Below are positions 1 through 8,363 of a stretch of DNA of 64,000 nucleotides, one piece after another. The stretch is from Streptomyces davaonensis JCM 4913. GTDB taxonomy: Bacteria; Actinomycetota; Actinomycetes; Streptomycetales; Streptomycetaceae. The stretch is taken from NCBI RefSeq assembly GCF_000349325.1, contig NC_020504.1, positions 2,142,053 through 2,206,052 on the forward strand, in the 5' to 3' direction. Each line of letters begins with the position of its first letter. Position 1 is the first letter of the stretch. The notes beneath the pieces are model-generated. The model did no database searches. It was not told the origin of the DNA and saw nothing but the letters and a program-made list of their open reading frames with translations. The translations under genes were made by a program, and so were the position numbers.

Positions 1-576
1 ACCGGCTCCGGCTACGACGTCGACAAGGGCATCTACGTCGCCCTGTGCGTCGACAACGGCGCCGGTGAGCTGCCGACGCCCTGCATCGGCGGCGTGGACA
101 TGAGCGGCGCGTCCCACTCCTCCGCGTGGATCTCCTCCAACCCACCGGACTACGGCGAGGACTTGGCGATCCCGTACGGCGATGGCGGCAGCTTCGAGGT
201 GGAGCTGACCGTGGACGCCAAGGACGACTTCACGGACTGCTTCAAGGCCAAGTGCGTCCTGGCGACCCGCGCCGACCACACCCTCTCCGGCGACCGCACC
301 CAGGACGTCAAGGTGCCGGTGAGCTTCGTCGGACAGGACCCGGTGGACACCGACGACGGCGACAGCGGCAACGGTGGCACGGGCGGTACCGGAGGAGGCA
401 CCGGCGGTACGGGCGGCGGCACCTCGCCCACCACCGGAGGCACCGGCACCAACACCTCCACCGCAGGCGGCAGTCTGGCCTCGACCGGCGTCGCCGTCGG
501 CACCGTGGCCGCGCTGGCGGCGGCGCTGACGGCGACCGGCTGGGTGGCGTACCGCCGGGGCCGTACCGTCAGCTAG
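1..576 (+). CDS. Wall-anchored secreted protein, C-terminal part (5' truncated by window)
   Basis: The reading frame is open from base 1, so the start and signal peptide lie outside the window. The visible part begins with a beta-rich extracellular domain of about 110 residues with paired cysteines (ALCVDNG, PCIGG, DCFKAKC), then a Gly/Thr-rich linker made of GGTG-type repeats. It ends with a classical sorting signal: LASTG, a hydrophobic stretch of about 20 residues and a basic tail (YRRGR). LAxTG is the pentapeptide favoured by class E sortases in high-GC actinobacteria, so the protein is probably linked covalently to peptidoglycan. The fold of the N-terminal part may be an Ig-like one as in neocarzinostatin/HtaA-associated proteins; that is a guess from the cysteine spacing. 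Its stop codon overlaps the stop of the convergent methyltransferase gene within CTAG. Confidence 0.75.
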   Translation, partial: TGSGYDVDKGIYVALCVDNGAGELPTPCIGGVDMSGASHSSAWISSNPPDYGEDLAIPYGDGGSFEVELTVDAKDDFTDCFKAKCVLATRADHTLSGDRTQDVKVPVSFVGQDPVDTDDGDSGNGGTGGTGGGTGGTGGGTSPTTGGTGTNTSTAGGSLASTGVAVGTVAALAAALTATGWVAYRRGRTVS

Positions 577-1295
577 GAACGGCCGACGACCGCCCACTTC
601 GACGGCAGTTCGATGCGGGCGCCGTCCGGGGTGTACTCCGTGGTGGTGAGGGGCATGTCGCCCGACGCCAGCACGGAGAGCCCGGCCGTGCGCAGATAGT
701 CCAGCACCGCGTCGTCGGCGACCTCGCCGGGAGCGAGGCCGTGCCGGAAGACGGGGGCGAGCTTGGGCGGCGGGCCCGCGGGGCTCTGGGCGAGTCCCAT
801 CAGCACCGGCTTCGCCGCCTCGGCGAGTTCGACCAGGAAGGCCCGGCCCTGGGTGCCGACGAGGGTGGCGATGCCGTCCACGAGCGACTGCCGATCGTCG
901 GGCTCCGCCTGGTGCAGTACGCCCCGCATGTAGACATTGGCGTCGCCGAGCTCCGCGTGCAGCGTCTGCACCTCGTCCTTCTCGCCCGCGTCCAGGATCC
1001 GGTAGGTCGCGAGCCCGGCGGGGTCCGACTGCCGGGCGTGATCGATCGCCGCGACGGACAGGTCGGCGCCGACGACATGCGTGAAGCGGCCGGCGAGGAA
1101 GCGGGTCTGGGTGCCGTTGCCGCAGCCCAGGTCCACCATGGGCAGCGTCGGCGCGGTCAAGTGCGGTTCGAACAGGGCCAGATGAGGACCGACGGTCAGC
1201 ACCGGCTCCGCGTCCCAGAACACCGCCCCCTGCTCCTCCGGGGCCTCCCGCCAGAAGCTCTCCCAGGCCTCCCGGTACCGACTCGTCACGCTCAT
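573..1295 (-). CDS. Class I SAM-dependent methyltransferase
   Basis: A 240-residue protein with the Rossmann-fold motif I VDLGCGNGT near residue 57, then an acidic residue ending strand 2 (GADLS), which normally binds the ribose of S-adenosylmethionine. The methyl acceptor cannot be told from sequence; the overall pattern is that of small Methyltransf_11/25 proteins. The start is taken at the ATG at 1295 because GGGGAG lies six bases upstream of it; a TTG two codons further upstream would leave no spacing to that ribosome binding site. It is transcribed alone, away from the phosphatase gene, and its stop overlaps the stop of the convergent surface-protein gene. A cytoplasmic small-molecule methylase is the safest description. 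Confidence 0.8.
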   Translation of the reverse strand: MSVTSRYREAWESFWREAPEEQGAVFWDAEPVLTVGPHLALFEPHLTAPTLPMVDLGCGNGTQTRFLAGRFTHVVGADLSVAAIDHARQSDPAGLATYRILDAGEKDEVQTLHAELGDANVYMRGVLHQAEPDDRQSLVDGIATLVGTQGRAFLVELAEAAKPVLMGLAQSPAGPPPKLAPVFRHGLAPGEVADDAVLDYLRTAGLSVLASGDMPLTTTEYTPDGARIELPSKWAVVGRS

Positions 1296-1438
1296 GCCCA
1301 ACTCCCCAGGGTGCGTTGCCGACCCGCCGCGAAGTGACGGGCGAGTACGGTCTATCGCGCCCGGGGCACGGCTACAAGGACGTCGCGCATTCCTTCACGC
1401 CGCATTCGATGCGCGTACGCCCTTCTCCACATGGCCGG

Positions 1439-3901
1439 TCAGCGTCTGGGGAGCGTCAGTTCGAACCAGACGGTCTTCCCGGTACTCGTCCGGCTGGCGC
1501 CCCACTCCCGTGCAAGGGTGCTCACCAGGCGCAGCCCACGGCCGAACTCGTCGGCCGGACCGGCGTTCAGCAGGGTCGGCAGCTCGTGGTCGTCGTCCTC
1601 CACCTCGCACAGCAGGGTGTCACCACGGACCAGGCGCAGTTGGACCGGACGGCCCTGGGAGTGCCGCAGCGCGTTGGTGACCAGCTCGCTGACCAGCAGT
1701 TCGGCGACCTCGGCGAGCCGGGCGAGACCCCAGTCGTGCAGTTGCTCGCGGACCACGGCGCGGGCCCGGCCGACCTGGACGGGATCACGGGCGACCCGCC
1801 ACTCCGCCACGTCCTCCGGCTCGATGCCGTTGAGCCGGGCCATCAGCAGCGCTACGTCGTCCTTGCGGCCGCCGCGGGTGTTGAGGGCACGGATGATGGT
1901 GTCGCAGGCGTCGTCCATGGACGCGGCCGGATGGGCGGCGGACTCGCACAGGGTCGCCAGGCCCACGCCGATGTCCTCGCCGCGCATCTCGACCAGACCG
2001 TCGGTGCACATCACCAGCCGGTCACCGGGCTCCACCCGCACGCGCACCGACTCGAACGGCACCCCGCCGACTCCTATGGGCGCACCGGTCGGCAGGTCGA
2101 GCAGCTCGCTGCGCCCGCCGTCGGCGCGCACCAACACGGGTGGGATGTGGCCCGCGTTGGCGAGGTGCAGCTCGCTCGCGATCGGGTCGTAGACGGCGTA
2201 GAGACAGGTCGCGAGGTAGGTGTCGCCGAGGCGCTGGGCGAGGTCGTCGAGGTTGCGCAGCAGTTGGGCGGGCGGCAGGTCCAGGGCGGCCATGGTCTGT
2301 ACGGCCGTCCGTAACTGGCCCATCATCGCGGCGGAGTTGAGGCCGTGGCCCATGACGTCGCCGACGACGAGGGCGGTGCGGGCGCCGGGGAGTTTCACCG
2401 AGTCGAACCAGTCGCCGCCGACCCGGCCGAGGAGCGTGCCGGGGAGATAGCGGGTGGCGATGTCGCAGCCCGCCATGCGCGGCGGGATGTGCGGCAGCAT
2501 GCTGTCCTGGAGGGTCTCGGCGACGCTCTCCTGGAAGGTGTACATCCGGGCGTTGTCGAGCACGAGGCCCGCCCGGGCGGCGAGTTCGGCGCCGGTGACC
2601 CGGTCCATGTCGTTGAAGACGGGCCGCTCGGGGTGGCGCAGCAGGATCATGAACCCGAGGACCACATTGCGGGCCTTGAGCGGTACGACCAGCATGGAGC
2701 GGTGGGTGATGAGCGGCCGGATGTCGCGCTTGTCGAACTGCGAGGCGATGGCGTGGCCCATCTCCTCGCTGATCCGCGGCACCAGCACGGGCTCGCCGGT
2801 GGTCATGCACTGGAAGAACGGGGTGTGCGCGGGGAACGGCATGGCCTCGCCGACCGGCACGACGTCGTCCCAGCGGCCGGGTTCGTCGGTGTGCTCCAGG
2901 GCGACCCGGTGCCACATGGTGGTGGTGTCCGGCACGCCGTCGGGGAACCCCTCGCCCGCGACGACCTGTTCGCGCAGATAGGTGCCGGCGACATCGGTGA
3001 AGCGGGGCACCACGGCCTTGCTGACCTCGACGATGGTCCGGGAGAGGTCGAGGGAGGTGCCGATGCGGCCGCTCACCTCATTGAGGAACTCCAGGTGTTC
3101 GCGGACCGCCGCGTACTCCAGGTCCGGGCTCTCCTCGGTGTGCTCCTCGGGCGTGGGCAGTCCGAGCACGGCGGCACGGGCGGCACGCTCCTGGCGGGCC
3201 CTGCGCTCGGCGCGTCGCGGCACACCCCAGTCGGGGGTGACGGGCACCCGGTCGTTCTGGCTGAACTCCAGGACGGGATAGCCCAGTTCGAGGATCTGCG
3301 CGACGATGCGGGAGCTCTCGCCGACACTCATGCTGGGCAGGATCTCGGGCAGTCGGCCCGCCAGCTCCTCGGCACCGGGAAAGTCGGTGTGCAGGGCGAA
3401 CCCGGGCGCGATCCGCTCGCAACCGGTGCCGGGGCCGTCGGGGTCCTGGCGTTGGAGTCCCTCGGCGTCGGCGGCGAGCACCAGCAGCCGTTCCCGGCCG
3501 GGGCCGACCAGAGGGTAGGCCCACCACAGGACGTCGGAGCGGTCGTCGCCGGGGACGGTGAGGCGGGCCCGGCCCGCGGCGGGGAAGTTGAGCCGTCCGT
3601 CGAGGGAGGACTCCAGATCGGGTCCGAGGCCGTCGTAGGCCGCGTACGCGCCGTACGGGGTGGCGTCCGCCGCCTCGGGCAGCGCTCCGGAGACCGGCAG
3701 CAGATCGGCGGCGGGCCGTCCGACCGCCTCCTCCTTGGCGGCGCCGAACAGTCGGCGGGCGCCGGTGCTCCAGTGCGACACCAGGCCCTCGCGGTCCACC
3801 ACCACGACGGCCAACTGGACGCGGCCGCTCGTGGCGCGTTCCGTCCCGTCGTACCCAGCTCCGCGGCTGGGAGGTGCGTCCCTCTCGATGCCACGGTCCA
3901 T
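1439..3901 (-). CDS. SpoIIE-family PP2C serine phosphatase with PAS, GAF and HATPase domains
   Basis: An 820-residue cytoplasmic signalling protein. Order of domains: PAS-like region (about 30-150), a linker with a second sensor-like stretch (about 165-230), GAF (about 275-450), SpoIIE/RsbU PP2C phosphatase (about 470-690) with metal-binding motifs GGDWFD (495-500), GDVMGHG (514-520) and TDGLVE (633-638), and a C-terminal RsbW-like GHKL ATPase (about 700-818) with the N-box ELVTNALRH. Such proteins combine the phosphatase that reactivates an anti-anti-sigma factor with the kinase/anti-sigma module, so the protein probably works in a partner-switching pathway controlling a sigma factor. The ATG at 3901 is chosen because GGGGAGAGAGG precedes it; an upstream extension of 40 residues is arginine-rich and looks untranslated. 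No sigma or STAS gene is adjacent, so the partner is unknown. Confidence 0.9.
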   Translation of the reverse strand: MDRGIERDAPPSRGAGYDGTERATSGRVQLAVVVVDREGLVSHWSTGARRLFGAAKEEAVGRPAADLLPVSGALPEAADATPYGAYAAYDGLGPDLESSLDGRLNFPAAGRARLTVPGDDRSDVLWWAYPLVGPGRERLLVLAADAEGLQRQDPDGPGTGCERIAPGFALHTDFPGAEELAGRLPEILPSMSVGESSRIVAQILELGYPVLEFSQNDRVPVTPDWGVPRRAERRARQERAARAAVLGLPTPEEHTEESPDLEYAAVREHLEFLNEVSGRIGTSLDLSRTIVEVSKAVVPRFTDVAGTYLREQVVAGEGFPDGVPDTTTMWHRVALEHTDEPGRWDDVVPVGEAMPFPAHTPFFQCMTTGEPVLVPRISEEMGHAIASQFDKRDIRPLITHRSMLVVPLKARNVVLGFMILLRHPERPVFNDMDRVTGAELAARAGLVLDNARMYTFQESVAETLQDSMLPHIPPRMAGCDIATRYLPGTLLGRVGGDWFDSVKLPGARTALVVGDVMGHGLNSAAMMGQLRTAVQTMAALDLPPAQLLRNLDDLAQRLGDTYLATCLYAVYDPIASELHLANAGHIPPVLVRADGGRSELLDLPTGAPIGVGGVPFESVRVRVEPGDRLVMCTDGLVEMRGEDIGVGLATLCESAAHPAASMDDACDTIIRALNTRGGRKDDVALLMARLNGIEPEDVAEWRVARDPVQVGRARAVVREQLHDWGLARLAEVAELLVSELVTNALRHSQGRPVQLRLVRGDTLLCEVEDDDHELPTLLNAGPADEFGRGLRLVSTLAREWGASRTSTGKTVWFELTLPRR

Positions 3902-4045
3902 GGCCAAGGCCTCTCTCCCCACGGCTTGGCAAGATCTGCGCCGCCTACACCACCGTACGGCGAGAGCAGGTGGTGATGTGCGGCAACGCCGGAATTGGCC
4001 GGTGCCCGCGCCCCGGCGCACGCACCCGCGCGCCGCCGGTCCGGC

Positions 4046-6433
4046 TCAGTCCTCGTGGCCCAGCTGAAGATCCCGTTCCGTTCGTCCGCCTCCGGCGACC
4101 TGGAGCACGGTGGCGACCGGCGGATAGCCCGCGGCGATCACGGTGTACTCGCCGGAGGAGAGGTCGACGAACCGGAAGGTCCCGTCCCCTCCGGTGGTGA
4201 GCGTGTCGACGACATTGCCGGCCGCGTCCAGCAGCGTCACCCGCGCGTCCTCGACCGGCCTGCCGCCGTTCGCCCGGACCGTGCCGCGCAGGACGGCTCC
4301 CCCGGCGAGTTCGATGTCCTGCCGGGTCTCCCGGGCGGCCTGCACGGTGACCGGGAGGGCGGCCGGGCGGAAGGCGGGGGCGCTGGCGGCGAGGGTGTAC
4401 TCACCCGCCACCAGCTCGGTGATGACGTACCTGCCCTCGCGTCCGCTGCGCGTGGTGGCGACGACCTCGCCGTGCACGTCGGTGAGGGTGACGGTCGCCT
4501 CCCGTACGGGAGTTCCGTCCGCGGTGACCACGGCGCCCGCGAGCCGTCCCGCGCCGCCGAGCACCACGTCGAGCTCGACCGGGCGTTCGCCGACGGTCAC
4601 CGAGACGGCCTGCGGCTGGTGTCCGCCCGCCGCCGCGATCAGGACGTACGCCCCGGAGCCCGGCGTGGCCAGCGCGTACCGTCCGTCCTCGCCGCTGGCG
4701 CCGCGGCCGATCTGCGCTCCGACGGCGTCGATGAGGGTGAGCGCGGCGCGCGGGACGACGGTTCCGTCGGGGTGCTGCACGGTGCCGCAGACGGGGATTC
4801 CGGCGGTGTGCGGCGAACGCGCGTGCGGGACGGGGGCGTTGACGGGTGCGGCGGTCTCGGTTTCGACGGTGGGGTGGGACACCAGCGGTTTCTCCTTGAG
4901 GAAGAAGGCGATGAGCAGGCCCAGGACGAGCACCGGCACGAGGTAGAGGAAGATCCTCGGCATGGCGTCGGCATAGGCCTGGATGTAGGCGTCGCGCAGG
5001 CCCGGGGGCAGCGCGTGGACGGCCTGCGGGGTGATGGACTCGGGGTCGGGCAGCCCGCCGCCGGCGGAGGCGGGCAGCCGGTCGGCGAGGGCGTCGGTGA
5101 GCCGGTCGGCGAAGAGGGTGCCGAAGATCGCGGCGCCGACGGATCCGCCGATCTGCCGGAAGTAGTTGTTGGCGCTGGTGGCGGTGCCGAGGTCGGCGGG
5201 GCGCACGGAGTTCTGCACGGCGAGGATCAGGACGGGCATCACCATGCCGATCCCGGCGCCGAGCACGGCCATCCAGAGGCTGTAGTGCAGCCGGGGCGTG
5301 TCGATGTCGAGGCGCGACAGCAGCCACATGCCGAGGACGGAGAGGGCGCCGCCGAGCACGGGGTAGATCTTGTACCGCCCGGTGTGGCTGATGAGTTGTC
5401 CGGCGACGACGGAGGCGCCGACGATACCGCCCATCATCGGCAGCATGAGCAGCCCGGACTCGGTGGCGGACGCCCCGTCGACCATCTGGAGGAAGGTCGG
5501 CAGATAGCTGGCGGCGCCGAACAGGGCGACGCCGATCACCAGGCCCACCAGGGACGTGATGGTGAAGACGGAGTCCCGGAACAGCCGGAGCGGGATGAGG
5601 GGTTCGGGGGCGAAGCGCTCGGCGACGAGGAAGAGCACGGTGGCCGCGGCGGCGCCCGCGCCGAGCCCGAGGATGATCCGCGAGCCCCAGGCGTGCTCGG
5701 TGCCGCCCCAACTGGTCAGCAGGACAAGGCAGGTGGAGGCGGCGGCGAGCAGCAGCGAGCCGAGGATGTCGAGTCGGGGTCTGGCGGTCGGCTTCGGCAG
5801 CTTCAGCACCGCGGCGACCACGGCGAGCGTCACGATGCCGAACGGGACGTTGAAGTAGAAGCACCAGCGCCAGGAGAGGTGGTCGGTGAAGTAGCCGCCG
5901 AGCAGCGGGCCCGCGACGGAGGCGAGGCCGAAGGCGGCGCCGATCAGTCCCATGTACCGGCCGCGCTGCCGGGGCGGCACGATGTCGGCGATGATCGCCT
6001 GCACCCCGATCATGAGCCCGCCCGCGCCGACGCCCTGGACGGCACGGTAGGCGATGAGCTGGTCCATGGTCTCGGCGCGCCCGGCGAGCGCGGAGCCGAC
6101 GACGAACACCACGATCGCGAACTGGAAGACGCCTTTACGGCCGAGCAGGTCGCCGAGCTTGCCGTAGACCGGCAGGCCGATGGTGGAGGTGAGGAGGTAG
6201 GCGGTGATCGCCCAGGACATCCGGTCCAGGCCGTGCAGCTCGCCGACGATCCTGGGCAGCGCGGTGGCGACGATCATCTGCTCCAGCGCGGCCAGCAGCA
6301 GCGCGAGCATCAGCCCGAAGAAGACCAACCGCACCCGGCGCGGGCTGAGTTCGGTATCGACGGCCGGTGCCGTCGTGGGCGGTTCGGGGGGTGCCTCGAC
6401 CGGTCGGTCCTGCACCGGAGTCGTCCCGCCCAC
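4046..6433 (-). CDS. MFS drug exporter (DHA2, 14 TM) with three C-terminal carboxypeptidase-regulatory-like repeats
   Basis: The first 520 residues or so form a 14-helix major facilitator of the DHA2/EmrB type, including the loop motif [11 protein letters not shown] and the motif C-like GPLLGGYF. These use the proton gradient to export drugs or metabolites. After the last helix ([13 protein letters not shown]) comes a 250-residue tail of three tandem beta-sandwich repeats of about 80 residues, each with the pattern G-x-V-x(n)-DG-x-P-x-x-x-A-x-V-x-L and a later G-x-Y-x-L/V-x-A-x-A, typical of CarboxypepD_reg/CnaB-like folds. The GTG at 6433 is chosen as start (GAGGGGAG six bases upstream); the first possible TTG, at 6484, has no ribosome binding site. 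The tail is unusual for an exporter and probably binds something at the membrane face; its side depends on the helix count. Confidence 0.88.
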   Translation of the reverse strand: MGGTTPVQDRPVEAPPEPPTTAPAVDTELSPRRVRLVFFGLMLALLLAALEQMIVATALPRIVGELHGLDRMSWAITAYLLTSTIGLPVYGKLGDLLGRKGVFQFAIVVFVVGSALAGRAETMDQLIAYRAVQGVGAGGLMIGVQAIIADIVPPRQRGRYMGLIGAAFGLASVAGPLLGGYFTDHLSWRWCFYFNVPFGIVTLAVVAAVLKLPKPTARPRLDILGSLLLAAASTCLVLLTSWGGTEHAWGSRIILGLGAGAAAATVLFLVAERFAPEPLIPLRLFRDSVFTITSLVGLVIGVALFGAASYLPTFLQMVDGASATESGLLMLPMMGGIVGASVVAGQLISHTGRYKIYPVLGGALSVLGMWLLSRLDIDTPRLHYSLWMAVLGAGIGMVMPVLILAVQNSVRPADLGTATSANNYFRQIGGSVGAAIFGTLFADRLTDALADRLPASAGGGLPDPESITPQAVHALPPGLRDAYIQAYADAMPRIFLYLVPVLVLGLLIAFFLKEKPLVSHPTVETETAAPVNAPVPHARSPHTAGIPVCGTVQHPDGTVVPRAALTLIDAVGAQIGRGASGEDGRYALATPGSGAYVLIAAAGGHQPQAVSVTVGERPVELDVVLGGAGRLAGAVVTADGTPVREATVTLTDVHGEVVATTRSGREGRYVITELVAGEYTLAASAPAFRPAALPVTVQAARETRQDIELAGGAVLRGTVRANGGRPVEDARVTLLDAAGNVVDTLTTGGDGTFRFVDLSSGEYTVIAAGYPPVATVLQVAGGGRTERDLQLGHED

Positions 6434-6581
6434 GTACCGCTCCCCTCGTCGCACCTGCCACGCAATTCCCGCGTAATGCGACAACTACGAGCAAGCGCGA
6501 CGAGTTACGCCGATCCGGCGCGGCACGGGGAGATCCACTCGATCCGGTGAGCGGGCTCAACACCCCCCGGACACCGAAGAC

Positions 6582-7025
6582 TTACTTCTCGACCTCGGCG
6601 GCGAGCTTGCCGAGCAGGGCGTCGTAGATCCGGCCGAGGCCCTTGGGGGCGAAGGTCTTCTCGAAGAAGCCGCCGATACCGCCGGCGCCCTGCCAGGTGG
6701 TGGTGACCACGATCCGGGACTTGCCCTCGCCGGCCGGGGTGACCCGCCAGGTGGTGACCATGGAGGAGTTGCGGTCCTTCTCGACGAGCTCGCCGTCGGT
6801 GGGCTCGGTGACCTCCAGGAGGCAGTCGCGCACGCGCTTGCTGGTGGCCTGGAGCTTCCAGTGGACGAGGGTGCCCTCGCCGTCGCCGCCCTCGCGCACC
6901 TCGTACTCGCTGAAGTGCTCGGTCAGCACCTTCTCGCGGGTGCCGCTGTAGTCGGCGAGCGCGTCGAACACCTTCTCCGCGTCCGCCGCGACGACCCGCT
7001 CCGTGACGGCTTCGACCTGCGCCAT
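6582..7025 (-). CDS. SRPBCC-family (START-like) protein
   Basis: A 147-residue protein with the polyketide-cyclase/START-like pattern: an N-terminal strand with the conserved VVAADAEKVFDALADY segment, central beta strands, and a long C-terminal helix (GFFEKTFAPKGLGRIYDALLGKL). These proteins form a hydrophobic cavity and bind lipid-like or aromatic ligands; the ligand here is unknown and there is no polyketide gene nearby. The start at 7025 (MAQVEAV) is supported by GGAGG six bases upstream. It is transcribed alone and divergently from the SplB-like radical SAM gene. Confidence 0.82.
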   Translation of the reverse strand: MAQVEAVTERVVAADAEKVFDALADYSGTREKVLTEHFSEYEVREGGDGEGTLVHWKLQATSKRVRDCLLEVTEPTDGELVEKDRNSSMVTTWRVTPAGEGKSRIVVTTTWQGAGGIGGFFEKTFAPKGLGRIYDALLGKLAAEVEK

Positions 7026-7115
7026 TGACTTCCTCCAGGACCTGGTTGCTCGGGGATCGGGGCAAGCCAACCACCCCGTGACCCGGCCGCCCAAATCGGG
7101 GTCGCACGATCAAGG

Positions 7116-7127
7116 GAACATGTGTTC
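7116..7127 (+). promoter_or_regulatory. Candidate LexA (SOS) box
   Basis: GAACATGTGTTC matches the Gram-positive/actinobacterial SOS box core GAAC-N4-GTTC exactly. It sits 32 bases upstream of the radical SAM start codon and immediately before a plausible -10 hexamer TATTCT (7128-7133), where bound LexA would block RNA polymerase. It could also touch the divergent SRPBCC promoter, but lies 90 bases from that start. Confidence 0.7.
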
Positions 7128-7159
7128 TATTCTGTGGCCAGTGCTACCGAGGAGGCCTC

Positions 7160-8227
7160 ATGCGCTGGGAGAACCTCGCCCTGGAGTCGGATCACAGCGG
7201 CTCCGACCACAGCCGGGCCGACGCCGCACTGTTCGGCGCCGACGCGGTGACCACCCGTACCTTCGACACCCCCGAGTTCCGTGGCATCACCTTCCACGAG
7301 ATCCGGGCCCGCTCGATCATCAACCGGGTGCCGGGGGCCTCCCGCATGCCCTTCGAGTGGACGGTGAACCCCTACCGGGGCTGCTCGCACGCGTGCGTGT
7401 ACTGCTTCGCGCGCAAGACCCACAGCTATCTGGACCTCGACACCGGACTCGGCTTCGACTCCCAGATCGTGGTCAAGGTGAACGCCCCGGAGCTGCTGCG
7501 CCGCCAGCTCGGCTCGCGGCGCTGGCTCGGCGAGCACATCGCGATGGGCACGAACGTCGACTGCTACCAGCGGGCGGAGGGCCGCTACCGGCTGATGCCG
7601 GGCATCATCGGCGCCCTGCGCGACCACGCCAACCCCTTCTCGATCCTGACCAAGGGCACGCTGATCCTGCGCGATCTGGAGCTGCTGAAGCAGGCGGCGG
7701 AGGTGACGGACGTCGGCATCTCCGTCTCGGTCGGCTTCCTCGACGCCGAGCTGTGGCGCACCGTGGAGCCGGGCACGCCCGCTCCGGAGCGGCGCCTGGA
7801 CGTCGTACGCACCCTCGGAGAGCACGGCATCGGGTGCGGGGTGCTGATGGCGCCGGTGATCCCGTTCCTGAGCGACAGTCCGGACCGACTGCGGGCCACC
7901 GTAAGGGCGATAGCCGCGGCGGGCGCGACTTCCGTGACCCCGCTGGTGCTGCATCTGCGGCCCGGTGCCCGCGAGTGGTTCATGGCCTGGCTGGAGCACC
8001 ATCACCCGTATCTGGTGCGCCGCTACCAGCGGCTGTACGCGGACGGCGCCTACGCCCCGAAGTGGTACCAGCGCCGGATCACCCGTCAGGTGCACGAGCT
8101 GGCCGAGGAGTACGGCATCGGCCCCTCGCGCGCGGGCATGCCCCGCCGGATCCGTGAACCGGAGGCGGCCGAGCCGGGGCTGACCGAGTCTCAGATGGCC
8201 GAGCCGGTTCAACTCTCGCTGATCTGA
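7160..8227 (+). CDS. splB: Rv2578c/SplB-like radical SAM protein
   Basis: A 355-residue radical SAM enzyme. The cluster-binding motif CSHACVYC (CxxxCxxC) lies near residue 76 in the context NPYRGCSHACVYCFAR, characteristic of the Rv2578c family related to spore photoproduct lyase. The family binds a 4Fe-4S cluster and makes the 5'-deoxyadenosyl radical; spore photoproduct lyase repairs thymine dimers, but whether this branch does is not established. The ATG at 7160 is preceded by GAGGAGG. A LexA-type operator lies directly upstream, so a DNA-damage role is likely. From memory, the M. tuberculosis homolog Rv2578c is among LexA-controlled genes. The symbol is used in the sense of SplB-like. Confidence 0.85.
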   Translation: MRWENLALESDHSGSDHSRADAALFGADAVTTRTFDTPEFRGITFHEIRARSIINRVPGASRMPFEWTVNPYRGCSHACVYCFARKTHSYLDLDTGLGFDSQIVVKVNAPELLRRQLGSRRWLGEHIAMGTNVDCYQRAEGRYRLMPGIIGALRDHANPFSILTKGTLILRDLELLKQAAEVTDVGISVSVGFLDAELWRTVEPGTPAPERRLDVVRTLGEHGIGCGVLMAPVIPFLSDSPDRLRATVRAIAAAGATSVTPLVLHLRPGAREWFMAWLEHHHPYLVRRYQRLYADGAYAPKWYQRRITRQVHELAEEYGIGPSRAGMPRRIREPEAAEPGLTESQMAEPVQLSLI

Positions 8228-8248
8228 GAGCATCCGAGCGCATCGCGC

Positions 8249-8284
8249 GACCCAATTGGGTCAAGTATTGGCAGAACGCGTTCT
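8249..8284. promoter_or_regulatory. Two adjacent perfect palindromes upstream of the secreted peptidase
   Basis: GACCCAATTGGGTC (8249-8262, 14 bp) and AGAACGCGTTCT (8273-8284, 12 bp) are both perfect palindromes, centred 23 bases apart, in the 136-base gap before the peptidase gene. The first has an AT-rich centre and is unlike a terminator (no T tract). They are good candidates for dimeric regulator sites controlling the peptidase; no regulator is identified. Confidence 0.5.
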
Positions 8285-8363
8285 TCCGGGCGGGCTTTCC
8301 GGGACGATGCGGCGGGGACCGTGACCTTCGCGGTCCGAACACCCGCCGTCCTGGGAGGACTCG

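Noticed and set aside
360..460. Repeated GGC/ACC triplet sequence as a possible CRISPR or minisatellite
   Set aside because: It encodes the Gly/Thr linker of the wall-anchored protein in frame; no spacers or constant repeat length.
6434..6484. TTG at 6484 as the exporter start
   Set aside because: No ribosome binding site there, while the GTG at 6433 has GAGGGGAG six bases upstream.
2345..6550. Very long plus-strand open frames opposite the SpoIIE and MFS genes
   Set aside because: They are antisense frames kept open by high GC, with Arg/Gly/His-rich sequence, no ribosome binding site and no family signature; the minus-strand genes have clear domains.
8273..8284. AGAACGCGTTCT as a second SOS box
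   Set aside because: The spacing is GAAC-N2-GTTC, not GAAC-N4-GTTC, so LexA is not expected to bind; kept only as an unassigned palindrome.
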